This document shows positions 26,478 through 35,469 of a DNA stretch of 64,000 bases, in pieces. The stretch's first letter is position 1, and every line of letters begins with the position of its first letter. The DNA is from Bifidobacterium saguini DSM 23967 (GTDB taxonomy: Bacteria > Actinomycetota > Actinomycetes > Actinomycetales > Bifidobacteriaceae), in assembly GCF_000741715.1 (NCBI RefSeq), contig NZ_JGZN01000007.1:62001-126000 (forward strand). The letters run 5' to 3'. The position numbers and the translations under genes were made by a program. The notes below the pieces were generated by a model, which did not search any database, was not told where the DNA came from, and saw only the letters and a list, made by a program, of their open reading frames with translations.

Positions 26478-27641
26478 CTACAACGCGCGGCGAGCGGTGA
26501 CGGCGTCGGCCAGCGTATGCAGTAGCTCGTTCGTACGATCCCACGGTACGCAGGAATCGGTGACGGACTGGCCGTAGACCAGCTGATCGAGCGGCGCCGG
26601 CTTCTGATGGCCGCCCACAAGGAAGCTTTCCATCATCACGCCGGTAATACCCTGCTCACCCTTGGCAAGACGCTCGGCAATCTCCTCAACGACTTCGGCC
26701 TCACGAACCTCATCCTTGCCGCAGTTGCCATGCGCGGCATCGATGACCAAACCGTACTGGCTCGGACCGGAAGCCTTGGATGTCTTCAACGCTTCCAGAG
26801 CCTTACGCACCGACTCAGCATCATAGTTCGGGCCAGAGCTGGAGCCGCGGAGCACCAGATGGCAATCCGGATTGCCCTTGGTCTCAGCGGAAATGACACG
26901 GCCGTCCAGATTGATGGACAGGAAATGATGCTCGAAACCTGCGGTATAGCAGGAATCCGCAGCAGCCTTGATGGAACCGTCAGTGGAGTTCTTGAAACCG
27001 ACCGGCATGGACAGACCGCTGGCCAGCTCACGGTGGACCTGGCTTTCAGTATTGCGAGCACCAATGGCACCCCAGCTGATTGCATCGCAGATGTACTGCG
27101 GGGTGATAGGGTCGAGCCATTCGGTAGCGGCAGGTAAGCCAAGGCTCAGCACGTCGGTCAGCACCTTGCGGGCCAGCCACATGCCTTTACGAATATTGAA
27201 GCGACCATCCAAATCAGGGTCGTTAATCAGGCCCTTCCAGCCGATGGTGGTACGAGGCTTTTCGAAGTACACGCGCATCACGATAACGAGGCGGTCTTCC
27301 AGCTCACGCTTGACGGCAGCCAGCTTTTCGGCATATTCGTGAGCAGCCTTAGGATCATGAATGGAACAGGGCCCCACGATGACCAGCAGACGATCATCAC
27401 GACCGTTAAGCACGTCACGAATCTCCTGGCGGGAGTGAAGCACAAGGTTGCTCATCTCATCAGTGAGCGGCTGTTCCTTCAGAAATGCGCGCGGCGCAGG
27501 AATCGGGTCAAGCTGACGGATATTGACATCAACCGTCTCAGGAAAGACGGCCTGCTCCCCCAAACGACGTTCGTCCTCGGAACTATCCGGACCACGAAGT
27601 GCTGCCATGCCGACTCTCCTCTCTCTTCTCCGATTGTTCAA
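26478..27641 (-). CDS. DAHP synthase, type I (second copy)
   Basis: A 387-residue type I-alpha DAHP synthase, closely related to its downstream neighbour. It has VIVGPCSIHDPKAAHEYA, YFEKPRTTIGWKGLINDP, SWGAIGARNTESQVHRELAS, GNPDCHLVLRG, DAAHGNCGK and GVMMESFLVGGHQ. All metal and substrate residues of the family appear intact in both copies. The variation is in the N-terminal part and the surface segments where Phe/Tyr/Trp feedback binds in E. coli. It is the first gene of the aro-aro-mtnN block. Confidence 0.95.
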   Translation of the reverse strand: MNNRRRERRVGMAALRGPDSSEDERRLGEQAVFPETVDVNIRQLDPIPAPRAFLKEQPLTDEMSNLVLHSRQEIRDVLNGRDDRLLVIVGPCSIHDPKAAHEYAEKLAAVKRELEDRLVIVMRVYFEKPRTTIGWKGLINDPDLDGRFNIRKGMWLARKVLTDVLSLGLPAATEWLDPITPQYICDAISWGAIGARNTESQVHRELASGLSMPVGFKNSTDGSIKAAADSCYTAGFEHHFLSINLDGRVISAETKGNPDCHLVLRGSSSGPNYDAESVRKALEALKTSKASGPSQYGLVIDAAHGNCGKDEVREAEVVEEIAERLAKGEQGITGVMMESFLVGGHQKPAPLDQLVYGQSVTDSCVPWDRTNELLHTLADAVTARRAL

Positions 27642-27686
27642 GCATGCGGAATGGTAAGTCTACCTGCGCGCAGGTAGATATGGAAA

Positions 27687-27717
27687 CGCCCGGCCGTTTT
27701 ATGGACGGTCGGGCGTG
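27687..27717. terminator. Hairpin between pepC end and the aro promoter
   Basis: AACGCCCGGCCGT and ACGGTCGGGCGT form a 12-base stem with one G:T pair and an A/T-rich loop, at the left border of the hairpin-rich gap. Confidence 0.5.
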
Positions 27718-27734
27718 ATTGCTTATCAGGCCAA

Positions 27735-27872
27735 AGCTCTTCGAGCCCTGCAAGAACGGACTCGCCTACGGCGAGACTCAGTCCAACCTTCGGTGTCCCG
27801 CACGGCTTGCAAGCCGTGCGCTGAGCCTACGGAAAGCCCACTGGGCTTTCCGCTTAACGGCTCATCACCTCA
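27735..27872. repeat. Hairpin-rich intergenic element downstream of pepC
   Basis: Successive palindromes: CTCGCCtacGGCGAG, CGCACGGCttgcaaGCCGTGCG, and CGGAAAGCCCactGGGCTTTCCG, linked by GCAAGAACGGAC and CCTACG segments that also occur at 15889-15997 after pstB. A shorter look-alike (CGGAGAGTCCagtGGACTCTCCG) lies near 47018. No reading frame is supported here. Confidence 0.55.
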
Positions 27873-27907
27873 GGCGCTCTTGCGTGACAAAGTCACGCAA
27901 GAGCGCC
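27873..27907 (-). terminator. Hairpin overlapping the pepC stop codon
   Basis: A perfect 16-base stem (27873-27888 with 27892-27907) and AAA loop. The right arm includes the last four codons and the stop of pepC. The stem is G/C-rich, without a long T-run, so it may stabilise the 3' end as well as terminate. Confidence 0.6.
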
Positions 27908-29236
27908 CATCGGATCCCATGCGGGAAGCATGGTTGCCGGCTCTTCGAGGGCCTTCTGGTATTCCTCGGGGAGCATGGTCTTCGGGACGGCCACCTCGTA
28001 GACGTACTCAGTGAACCAATCGTCAGACATGGTGAAGTAGCCCTTGTCGGCGATCTTGGAGCCCCAAGAGTTCTCCACGCGCCAGCGGCGGGTGGAACCG
28101 TCGTCAGCCACATCAACGCCGGCGAAGGCCATAGCGTGGTTCATAGCGGAATCACCGAAACGCACGCGAGCTTCCTTATCGAGATCGAAGTCGAAGTCGT
28201 AAACCTTGCCGTACTCGAACAGGTCGGTGGCCCAAGCACCGTTCTCACGATCCATGAACGGGTGGCAGTCGGCACCGAACCATACCGGGATGCCCTGCTC
28301 AACCAAAATCTGCTTGACGCAATCCTTCATGAACTGGTTCGGCACGTTGAGATACTCGGTGGCGTCGCCGCCAGCCACGTTGCCCAGATGCTCGATGCCA
28401 ATCTTCTTACCCTTGGCATGCTCAGCACGCGGATCGTCCACGAGGCACACGTAATCCTCGAGACCAGCTGGGCCCACATACTTCTTCCAGAACTCAACCG
28501 GCGTGATTTCGCCGTCACGATGGAATTCGCCATCCTTGTCGGTCCACTCCCAGTCGAAGGAAACCGGCGGTTCACCCAAGTGAATGGTAAGAATACGGTG
28601 ACCGGCAGCAGTGGTATCGGCAACAATCTGGTCAATGGCAGCCTGATCGCCAGCGGCAGCGTACATGTGAGCCACTGCGGTGTGCAGCAGAGCACGCAGC
28701 TGCACATTCATTTCACGGGTGTTCTTGGAGGATTCAGTCTCCGGGAACAGGTCCTTCGGCACGGCACCGTACTTCTTGTACACGTTCATGGCCATAGTCC
28801 ACTGGCCGCCGTCGCCCATCACATCGGCGAGCAGGTGCTGCACCAAGCGGGAATCAGACGGCTCACCGGCCTCAACCAGCGCAGCCATATCCTTCAGGAA
28901 GTAGTTGACGCGCTCCAACTTGTCGTAGTACATCGCGTAGTTCTGGGAGAACTCGAACTCCTTCAGGTTCATGTTCTTCTTGGCGATGAAACGAGCCACG
29001 TTCAGGGAGCTGAACAGCCAGCAGCGGCCGGAACGATCCTGGTGGGTGGCTTCGCCGTTGTCGACCACGGTGGAGAAGCGGCGCTGCAGCAGGCGGGCTC
29101 GATCATAGTTGCGGGCCACCTTTTCAATGCCGGCTGCGGTCACGGCGTTCATGGCCAGACGGCTGGTGCCATCAGCATCGAACTCGTCACGCAGAGCGTT
29201 CAGCGCTTCGCCAGTCAACGGCGTCAGTTCACTCAT
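27893..29236 (-). CDS. pepC: Aminopeptidase C (bleomycin-hydrolase family C1B)
   Basis: A 447-residue cytosolic cysteine aminopeptidase that trims peptides to amino acids. The catalytic Cys lies in QDRSGRCWLFSSLNVAR, the His in DSAMNHAMAFAGVDV and the Asn in VENSWGSKIADKGYFTMSDDW. The C-terminal residues after the last helix, which plug the active site of family members, are present, ending MGALA. The length is the family norm. It stands alone and ends in a strong hairpin. Confidence 0.95.
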   Translation of the reverse strand: MSELTPLTGEALNALRDEFDADGTSRLAMNAVTAAGIEKVARNYDRARLLQRRFSTVVDNGEATHQDRSGRCWLFSSLNVARFIAKKNMNLKEFEFSQNYAMYYDKLERVNYFLKDMAALVEAGEPSDSRLVQHLLADVMGDGGQWTMAMNVYKKYGAVPKDLFPETESSKNTREMNVQLRALLHTAVAHMYAAAGDQAAIDQIVADTTAAGHRILTIHLGEPPVSFDWEWTDKDGEFHRDGEITPVEFWKKYVGPAGLEDYVCLVDDPRAEHAKGKKIGIEHLGNVAGGDATEYLNVPNQFMKDCVKQILVEQGIPVWFGADCHPFMDRENGAWATDLFEYGKVYDFDFDLDKEARVRFGDSAMNHAMAFAGVDVADDGSTRRWRVENSWGSKIADKGYFTMSDDWFTEYVYEVAVPKTMLPEEYQKALEEPATMLPAWDPMGALA

Positions 29237-29362
29237 GTCTACTCCTTCTTCGGATAGGTGCGCTTGTGGCGCAATTACAACGAATGCGGCACCTGGCGAA
29301 AGTGCACAGGTGCCGCAGTTCTTTTGCCTCTAGCAGTGTAGTCGAGGGCTTGTCATTAATCC

Positions 29363-30775
29363 TTAGTTTTCGGATTCACCTTCGGACTGCTGCTCAATGG
29401 CTTGTGTAGATTCCGTATCTTCCGCTGATTCATCGGACTCGGTTTCAGCATCATGCTGCTCTGGAACAGGGTTGACTACAGGCAGCGACTGGGCGTTCTC
29501 GTTCTTGACCGCATCGAATGCAAAGCCGGAGAAGGCCTGAGCAAACATGGAACGCAGCTCGGAAACACGCTGGGTAATCGTAGCCTCGCGCTCCTGCAGA
29601 TCGGCGATGTGCTTGCTCAAGCTGTCAAGCTCGCTCTGAGCGGCAGCACGACGCTCCTCAACCTGAGCATCCGCATCCTCACCGGCCTTATGCACAATGG
29701 CAGCAGCCTGAGCATCCGCTTCCTGACGCTTGTTGGCAGCGTAGGAGTCAGCTTCTTCACGAGTGGTCTTGGCTTGGCTCACCAACTCATCGGCTTCCTT
29801 CTTAGCAGCCTGGCGGCGTTCCTCAAGATGAGCGAGCAGTTCGTTGACCTTCTTAGTGGCCTCATCCTGCTGGGCGGCGATATCGGAACGGATCTGCTCC
29901 ACCTCAGCGCTCACCTGGCTGATGGTGTTCGTGCGGTTGACTTCAGCCTCGTCGGTGATTTCCTGAGCCTTGGACTTAGCAGTGTCAATGATTTCACCGG
30001 CCTTGCGCTGAGCCTCAGTCATCATCTTGGAAACCTGCTCGCGCACATCGGCCAACTTCTTGTTGGCCTCGGCAAGGGCAGCCTCAATCTGATCATTGGA
30101 GTCGGACTTCAGCTTGGAAATCTCCTCATTGGCGCTCTTGCGCTGTTCGGCGATTTTAGCGGTGGCTTCGGCCTTCATCTCGGCGAGCTCACGCTCCTGG
30201 GTGGCGCGCTCGGAGGAGAGCTTCTTGTTGTGCTCTTCACGGGCGTTGCTGAGCTCAAGTTCAACAGCCTGACGCTGCTCGGTGATGTTCTTAGTGGTCT
30301 CGGAACGCAGCTGATCGGTTTCCTCCTTGGCGGAAGAAGTCAGAGAATCAGCCTGATTATTCGCGTTCTGCAGGATGGAGGAAGCCTTGGCATTGGCGTC
30401 GTCGAGAATATGGCGGGCATCCAGCTTGGCGTTATTAATCAAGGTTTCTGCCTGAGCCTGCGCAGCCATACGAGTTGCGGAAGCATCCTGCTTGGCACGG
30501 TTCAGCAGCTCGGTGCTGGTCTGCTCTGCCGAGGCAAGCATCTGCTGAGCGTTGGCGCCCAGCGAAGCGAAGCTGTTGTTCTGCGGCTTCTTGTTGCGCT
30601 CTTCCTGCAATTGAGCCTGCAACTGCAAAATACGATCATCATCCGCGGCAATCTGCTCACGCATGCTGGCCAGCGTCTTCTGAGCTTGATTCAAGCTGTC
30701 CTGGGCGGCATCGAACGCTAAATCGACCTTCTCTTTGTCATATCCTCGCAGCACCACCGGGAAACGATCCACCAT
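29363..30775 (-). CDS. DivIVA-domain coiled-coil protein
   Basis: A 470-residue protein beginning MVDRFPVVLRGYDKEKVDLA, which matches the DivIVA membrane-binding N-terminus (FRGYD-x-x-EVD type). It is followed by about 350 residues of nearly continuous heptad-rich coiled coil full of Ala, Glu, Gln and Lys, and an acidic tail. It has no membrane helix. DivIVA-like proteins mark cell poles and division sites in actinobacteria, so a role in polar growth or septation is likely. ATG 30775 has GAAAGGA nine bases upstream; an ATG at 30799 is possible. Confidence 0.75.
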   Translation of the reverse strand: MVDRFPVVLRGYDKEKVDLAFDAAQDSLNQAQKTLASMREQIAADDDRILQLQAQLQEERNKKPQNNSFASLGANAQQMLASAEQTSTELLNRAKQDASATRMAAQAQAETLINNAKLDARHILDDANAKASSILQNANNQADSLTSSAKEETDQLRSETTKNITEQRQAVELELSNAREEHNKKLSSERATQERELAEMKAEATAKIAEQRKSANEEISKLKSDSNDQIEAALAEANKKLADVREQVSKMMTEAQRKAGEIIDTAKSKAQEITDEAEVNRTNTISQVSAEVEQIRSDIAAQQDEATKKVNELLAHLEERRQAAKKEADELVSQAKTTREEADSYAANKRQEADAQAAAIVHKAGEDADAQVEERRAAAQSELDSLSKHIADLQEREATITQRVSELRSMFAQAFSGFAFDAVKNENAQSLPVVNPVPEQHDAETESDESAEDTESTQAIEQQSEGESEN

Positions 30776-30948
30776 GGCTGAATATCCTTTCACATCCATA
30801 AGCCTTTGGCATGTCCTCATGCACTGTAGCGCATGAGCGTAATAGAGACACCCATTGATATGCAATCGTTACAATGCGTGCGAATGATGTTCTAGTTTTG
30901 CGCTTGTTAACGCGCTTCCCAGTCCGCAATACGGACAGTTCATGGAAG

Positions 30949-31626
30949 CTATGCAATAAGAATGTCAGAGCTGGAAGGCTTGAGATAGTAGCGCACAGCC
31001 TCGCGCACCACATCTCGCCCAGCAGCGATCTGCTGGTCAAGCGTCAAACCATGCTGGGCGGAACCGGCTGGCCGCACAGGCGGAAAACTCACGAATCCAG
31101 CCAGCACACGCTCCTGTGTAGCAGTCCAATTGAGCAGGTTATAGAACAGGGAGTTGCACACAAAAGTACCGGCATCCGAGCTTAAGGATGCCGCAATCGA
31201 ATCATCGGTGAAATCCTGTAGAATCGAACGCAATGGCAGGCGTGTCCAATACGCGGCCGGACCATTCGGGTCAATCGGCTTGCGCCGAGGAATCACATTA
31301 TCCGCATCCGGACGTTCGGCATCCATCAGATTCGTGGCACAACGCTCCAGCATGACGCTGCGGGCCGAATGCTTAAGCCCTGTGGCGATAACAATATCCG
31401 GCTTTGCGGCCTCAATAGCCTCTTTCAACGTGGGCCAGGCATTCGCAAAACTCACCGGAAGCTGCACGGCATGAATGGTGACGTGGACGTCATTCAGTGG
31501 ATCATCGGCTCCCGCGGACGTGCCTAAGCCTTGCTCGGCAATGGCTTTGGGCACTTCATAGGCCGGGTTGACGTCCACGCCATCATAATGGTCGAATCCG
31601 GAAATCACCACATTGAGTTCACGCAT
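30949..31626 (-). CDS. pcp: Pyroglutamyl-peptidase I family protein (catalytic His changed)
   Basis: A 225-residue member of peptidase family C15, which removes N-terminal pyroglutamate. The Glu motif MLERCATN (Glu94) and the Cys motif GTFVCNSLFYNLL (Cys157) are present, as is the PIDPNGPAAYWTRLP substrate segment. The usual GFIHVP motif that holds the triad His reads GFVSFP (Ser180), so the third catalytic residue is missing at its normal place; a His 12 residues on (QHGL) is the only close candidate. Either activity is altered or the triad is rearranged. Confidence 0.85.
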   Translation of the reverse strand: MRELNVVISGFDHYDGVDVNPAYEVPKAIAEQGLGTSAGADDPLNDVHVTIHAVQLPVSFANAWPTLKEAIEAAKPDIVIATGLKHSARSVMLERCATNLMDAERPDADNVIPRRKPIDPNGPAAYWTRLPLRSILQDFTDDSIAASLSSDAGTFVCNSLFYNLLNWTATQERVLAGFVSFPPVRPAGSAQHGLTLDQQIAAGRDVVREAVRYYLKPSSSDILIA

Positions 31627-31680
31627 AGTGCCTAGTCTAACGCCTGAGTTCAGCCCTTAGCACTAGTAATGCATTAGTAA

Positions 31681-32538
31681 TTAGCGCATCTGACCGGCAG
31701 CCTGAGCAAGCAGGGCGTGCATGCGCGCACGCGCGGCTTCCTTAGGATTGAAGCCTTCCAGCTGCTCCGCAATACGTTCAGCGGTAGGAATATCTTCCAC
31801 AGTAGTGATTTTCAGATTGGTTTCCGCCCCTGAAACAATGGCCACCGGCACATCAGGCAGATAATCCACCACCACTCGCGTATCGTCTGTGGGATGGAAG
31901 TCCGGGTCTTCGGCGGCCAACTCGTAAGCCTTGCGAATCGTAGCGAAACGGAAGGATTGCGGGGTCTGCGCACGGAATGTATTCGGACGGTCAGGCACCG
32001 ATTTGACGACTTTCAAATCACCGAGATCCTGAGTCAGCAGCACTGTATCAGTGGACGCATAGGCCACGGTGGCCGCCTGGAACTGGTCGAGCGCGTCGAT
32101 GGATCCATCAATGGCGGACTGGGCAACGAACGGGCGAACGGCATCATGGATGAGAATCTTGGCATCATCCGGAATGCCAGCCTGAGCCAAAGTATCCAAA
32201 GCAGCCGCAGTACTATCTACGCGTTCGGCGCCACCATCGATAACCACGCGAACCTTGCCGTATCCTTGCTGATCAATCAATGATTCGACTTCTTCGCGAA
32301 CCTTGCTATTGACCACCACGACAATGTCACTGACGCGCGCACAACGTTCGAACGCCTCAATGCTCCAGCACACTATCGGCTTGCCGCCAACGGACACCAA
32401 CTGCTTGGGATTCTCCGGATCGAATCGCGTGCCGAATCCGGCTGCCAGCACCACAGCAACCACGGGCACGGTTTGCGGTTTGGGCTCGCCAACTGTCGTA
32501 TTCATTGCAGTCTCGTTTGCTCTCTCATTCTCAGTCAT
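31681..32538 (-). CDS. ispD: 2-C-methyl-D-erythritol 4-phosphate cytidylyltransferase
   Basis: A 285-residue IspD of the MEP isoprenoid pathway (MEP + CTP to CDP-ME). Motifs: VVLAAGFGTRFDPENPKQLV (CTP binding), ERVDSTAAALDTL, ILIHDAVRPFV, DTVLLTQDL, and FRAQTPQSFRF. ATG 32538 is favoured because GGTGGAG lies three bases before it; the start at 32562 lacks a good site. The 25-residue polar N-terminal extension is not part of the catalytic domain. Confidence 0.95.
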   Translation of the reverse strand: MTENERANETAMNTTVGEPKPQTVPVVAVVLAAGFGTRFDPENPKQLVSVGGKPIVCWSIEAFERCARVSDIVVVVNSKVREEVESLIDQQGYGKVRVVIDGGAERVDSTAAALDTLAQAGIPDDAKILIHDAVRPFVAQSAIDGSIDALDQFQAATVAYASTDTVLLTQDLGDLKVVKSVPDRPNTFRAQTPQSFRFATIRKAYELAAEDPDFHPTDDTRVVVDYLPDVPVAIVSGAETNLKITTVEDIPTAERIAEQLEGFNPKEAARARMHALLAQAAGQMR

Positions 32539-32607
32539 AGGCTCCACCGTAGGGTGAGGCATGCCCGTTCGTGACCTGCCTCACATCTTCTCCACGGAAT
32601 GTGCGCG

Positions 32608-33588
32608 CTAGTGGCGCACGATGAGGGCGAGCAGGCGGCCTTCATGGGTCTTGCCTGCGAGCGCGGCACGACGATGCGAATACCAAAGCGGGTTCTCGAG
32701 CGTGCACATGCTGCGGCTAATGTTGCCGATGCGTTCGGCCAATTCGGCGGGGCCTTCGCCATCGGCGCGGCACAGTTCGGCGAGTTCCGCGTCTTCCTCA
32801 AGGTATTCGGTGGCGGCATGTACGCGCGGCATCGAATCGACCACCTGATGCACGCCGGCGAATGCCAGATCGATCATTGCTGCTTCGGCAATATCGATGC
32901 CAGCGCCGCCGAAGCGAGTCTGGGTTTTGGTCAGCGGGAATCGCTTGATGAAGGTGTCGGCGATTTCGTCGCCCACTTCATAGCAGTCGCCGCAGATGCG
33001 CGGGCCGAGGGTGGCAATGATGCGGCTCGGGGCGGCACCTTTGCTCTGCATCAGTTCCACTGTGGCTCCAATGATGCCGCGTTCCAATCCACGGCGGCCA
33101 CAGTGGGCGGCACCGATGATGCCGGTTTCCGGGTCGGCCATCAATACTGGCAGACAGTCGGCGGCGAACATGCCAAGGGCGATATCCGGGCGGGATGTCA
33201 CCTGACCGTCCGCTTCGATAACTATGCTCGACTCTTCGCCGTGAGTGCCGGAAGCGTCAAAACCGAACTCCGTGTTGGGCTCATGACTCGGTTCATCAAT
33301 GTCAATGGCGATGCCGGAATGCACTTGAGAAACTAAGGACAGTGGTGCATGAATGGCATCGGACAGAGCGATGCGATTGGAGAGTATGGCTTCCGTATCG
33401 TCGCCGGACTTGCCGCCAAGGTTTAAATTGCCATAATCCCCAGTGCTGAGCCCCCCGAGGCGCGTGGTGTAGACCACGGTGATGCCGGGGGCCAATGCGA
33501 TGGGAATGGTTACCGGAATGGGTCGGCCATTGCGGTCAGTGGAGCTCATGGCACTGGAGTCAAGGATTTCGTCATTGTATTCAGTCAT
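32608..33588 (-). CDS. YfiH/YlmD-type laccase-domain protein (purine nucleoside phosphorylase family)
   Basis: A 326-residue member of the former DUF152 family. Zinc and substrate residues are visible: LVSQVHSG, FAADCLPVLMADPE, GAAHCGRRGLERG, LGPRICGDCYEVG and LWYSHRRAALAGK at the C-terminus. Members act as purine nucleoside phosphorylases or adenosine deaminases; YfiH of E. coli is linked to cell-wall fidelity. In actinobacteria it is often near ftsZ, but not here. It has 30 extra N-terminal residues and a small Glu/His-rich insertion. Confidence 0.88.
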   Translation of the reverse strand: MTEYNDEILDSSAMSSTDRNGRPIPVTIPIALAPGITVVYTTRLGGLSTGDYGNLNLGGKSGDDTEAILSNRIALSDAIHAPLSLVSQVHSGIAIDIDEPSHEPNTEFGFDASGTHGEESSIVIEADGQVTSRPDIALGMFAADCLPVLMADPETGIIGAAHCGRRGLERGIIGATVELMQSKGAAPSRIIATLGPRICGDCYEVGDEIADTFIKRFPLTKTQTRFGGAGIDIAEAAMIDLAFAGVHQVVDSMPRVHAATEYLEEDAELAELCRADGEGPAELAERIGNISRSMCTLENPLWYSHRRAALAGKTHEGRLLALIVRH

Positions 33589-33630
33589 TTCCGTACTTTC
33601 TCTGTTGCAATAACCATGTCTACCGTAATT

Positions 33631-33804
33631 CAGCGCAAGAAATTCGGGTAGAGAGCCGCAACGTCCCGAATTTCTTGCACTCAGTGTTCCTCAGTGCAAG
33701 ATATTCCGGAAAACGCCCCAGTCCTCCCGAATTTCTTGCACTGACACCACCTCAGTGCAAGAAATTCGGGGTGTGTGGGATTATTTCCCGAAATATTTGC
33801 GCTG
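33631..33804. repeat. Array of six alternating inverted repeats
   Basis: Copies of CAGYGCAAGAAATTCGGG lie at 33631-33648 (+), 33665-33682 (-), 33692-33709 (+), 33726-33743 (-), 33753-33770 (+) and 33787-33804 (-), in strict alternation. The outer two copies share GCGC where the inner four have GTGC, so outer pairs best with outer. The array fills the gap between the YfiH gene start and the U32 gene stop. No reading frame or known element explains it. Confidence 0.9.
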
Positions 33805-33830
33805 AAAAACAGGACGCTCATCGGATGCGA

Positions 33831-35414
33831 CTATTCGGCTTTCAACGTGGGCTTTTTGGTGCGGGAGCGGATGGCCGCATTGACCGGCACCTGATGCGGG
33901 CATGGCATCGAGAACACATGCGCGGGGTTATTGATGGCCGGAACTGGCAGTCCTTCTGCATCCCTTAAGCCGTTTTCCGGCACGGTGAACACCAGTGGAC
34001 GCTCGCCCGGCAGCAGGAATTCAACTTCCTGACCAGGCTCGATCTTGTTGCGGCTCATCAGAGTCACGCGACCGCCCTCATCGGCGCTCCAGCTCAATAC
34101 TTCGCCGACCACCAGCCACGAGCGGAAGTAGGCGGAACGGTCGGTGTTCTGAGTCACCTTATGTTCCGGGTAATAGAAGCCGGTGGAGTAGTCGCGGTGG
34201 GCCACCTTGTCGGTTTCCTCAAGCAGCCATTCCGGCAGTTCCACATGCGGTGCAGGACGCACAGCCGCATGCTTCCAATTACTTTCGATGATTTCCACGG
34301 CGGTATTGGACTTGCGGCGAGTGGAGCGAGCGTGGGCGCTCATACCGTCCGGTTCTGGAGAGGTAGCAGCTGCCTCGTTCCCAGTGTTCTCGGCAACGCG
34401 TTCATATCCTTCATCAGCCACGCCAGCGAATGCCTTATCAGCGTTGTGCATAATTGCATCCTCACCGTCCGTCTTGCCGAAGTCCGGGTCGCCCGGGCGA
34501 ATCACCTGATCATGGAAAGGTTTCAATACCGTGCCATCGGCATCCTCGAAGCCGCGCTGAATCATGTATTCGTTCACCGCGGTCTTATAGGCGTTGGTCA
34601 TGGCGGCAATATAGTAGGCGCTTTTCGCGCGGCCTTCGATTTTGAGGCTCGTGGCACCGGAATCAATCAGATCATCCAAGTGAGCGAGCATGTTCATATC
34701 CTGCGAGTTGAACAGATAGGCGCCATCCTTGGTCTGCTCGATCGGGAAGTACTGTCCGGGACGCTTCTCTTCCACAATCGAGTACTTCCAACGGCATGGC
34801 TGCGCGCATTCGCCATGATTACCGTCACGGCCGGTCAGGTAATTGGAGAATAAGCAACGGCCGGAAAAGGCCATGCACATCGCACCATGTACGAAGCATT
34901 CGATGTCGAGGTCATCCGGGATATTCGCACGGATGTCGCGCACAGCCTGCAAGTCCATTTCGCGAGCCAGCACCACGCGGCGAGCGCCAAGCTCGTAGAA
35001 CGCGTTGGCGGCCTGATAATTGGTTACGCCGGCCTGGGTGGAAACATGCAGTTCCAGGTTCGGTGCGACTTGGCGAGCCATCATCATCACACCAATATCG
35101 GAGACGATCAACGCGTCCACGCCAGTGTCTTTGAGCTGGCCGACGTATTCGCGCATCGCCTCGATCTCGTTGTTGCGCGGCAGTACGTTGCAGGTCACGT
35201 ACACGCGAGCGCCACGCTCGTGCGCGTAACGGGAGCCTTCCTCGAAGTCCTCAAGGCTCAGATTCTTCGGCGCCGAGCGCATGCCGAAAGCCTTGCCGCC
35301 GCAGTAGACAGCGTCGGCACCATAATCAACCGCAGCCTTCAGTCCGCGCAGGTTGCCGGCCGGAGACAGTACTTCCGGCTTCTTGCGTGTGGGGATTCTC
35401 ATCGTCGTATTCAT
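33831..35414 (-). CDS. U32 family protein (TrhP/YegQ-like tRNA hydroxylation factor)
   Basis: A 527-residue U32 protein. It starts with a PEVLSPAGNLRGLKAAVDYG TIM-barrel segment and contains the family signature ECFVHGAMCMAFSGRC and GECAQPCRWKY with its conserved Cys residues, which fit an iron-sulfur site. Relatives TrhP/YegQ and TrhO-like factors make 5-hydroxyuridine at tRNA position 34 using prephenate; others hydroxylate 23S rRNA (RlhA). Once called collagenase-like peptidase, but no protease activity is expected. Between residues about 330-395 lies a low-complexity insertion. Start 35414 is chosen by conservation; no ribosome binding site is clear. Confidence 0.85.
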   Translation of the reverse strand: MNTTMRIPTRKKPEVLSPAGNLRGLKAAVDYGADAVYCGGKAFGMRSAPKNLSLEDFEEGSRYAHERGARVYVTCNVLPRNNEIEAMREYVGQLKDTGVDALIVSDIGVMMMARQVAPNLELHVSTQAGVTNYQAANAFYELGARRVVLAREMDLQAVRDIRANIPDDLDIECFVHGAMCMAFSGRCLFSNYLTGRDGNHGECAQPCRWKYSIVEEKRPGQYFPIEQTKDGAYLFNSQDMNMLAHLDDLIDSGATSLKIEGRAKSAYYIAAMTNAYKTAVNEYMIQRGFEDADGTVLKPFHDQVIRPGDPDFGKTDGEDAIMHNADKAFAGVADEGYERVAENTGNEAAATSPEPDGMSAHARSTRRKSNTAVEIIESNWKHAAVRPAPHVELPEWLLEETDKVAHRDYSTGFYYPEHKVTQNTDRSAYFRSWLVVGEVLSWSADEGGRVTLMSRNKIEPGQEVEFLLPGERPLVFTVPENGLRDAEGLPVPAINNPAHVFSMPCPHQVPVNAAIRSRTKKPTLKAE

Positions 35415-35469
35415 CACGCAATAGTGTAATGAATACATTGCACATGCCCATCAGGGCACCGGCTCCATA

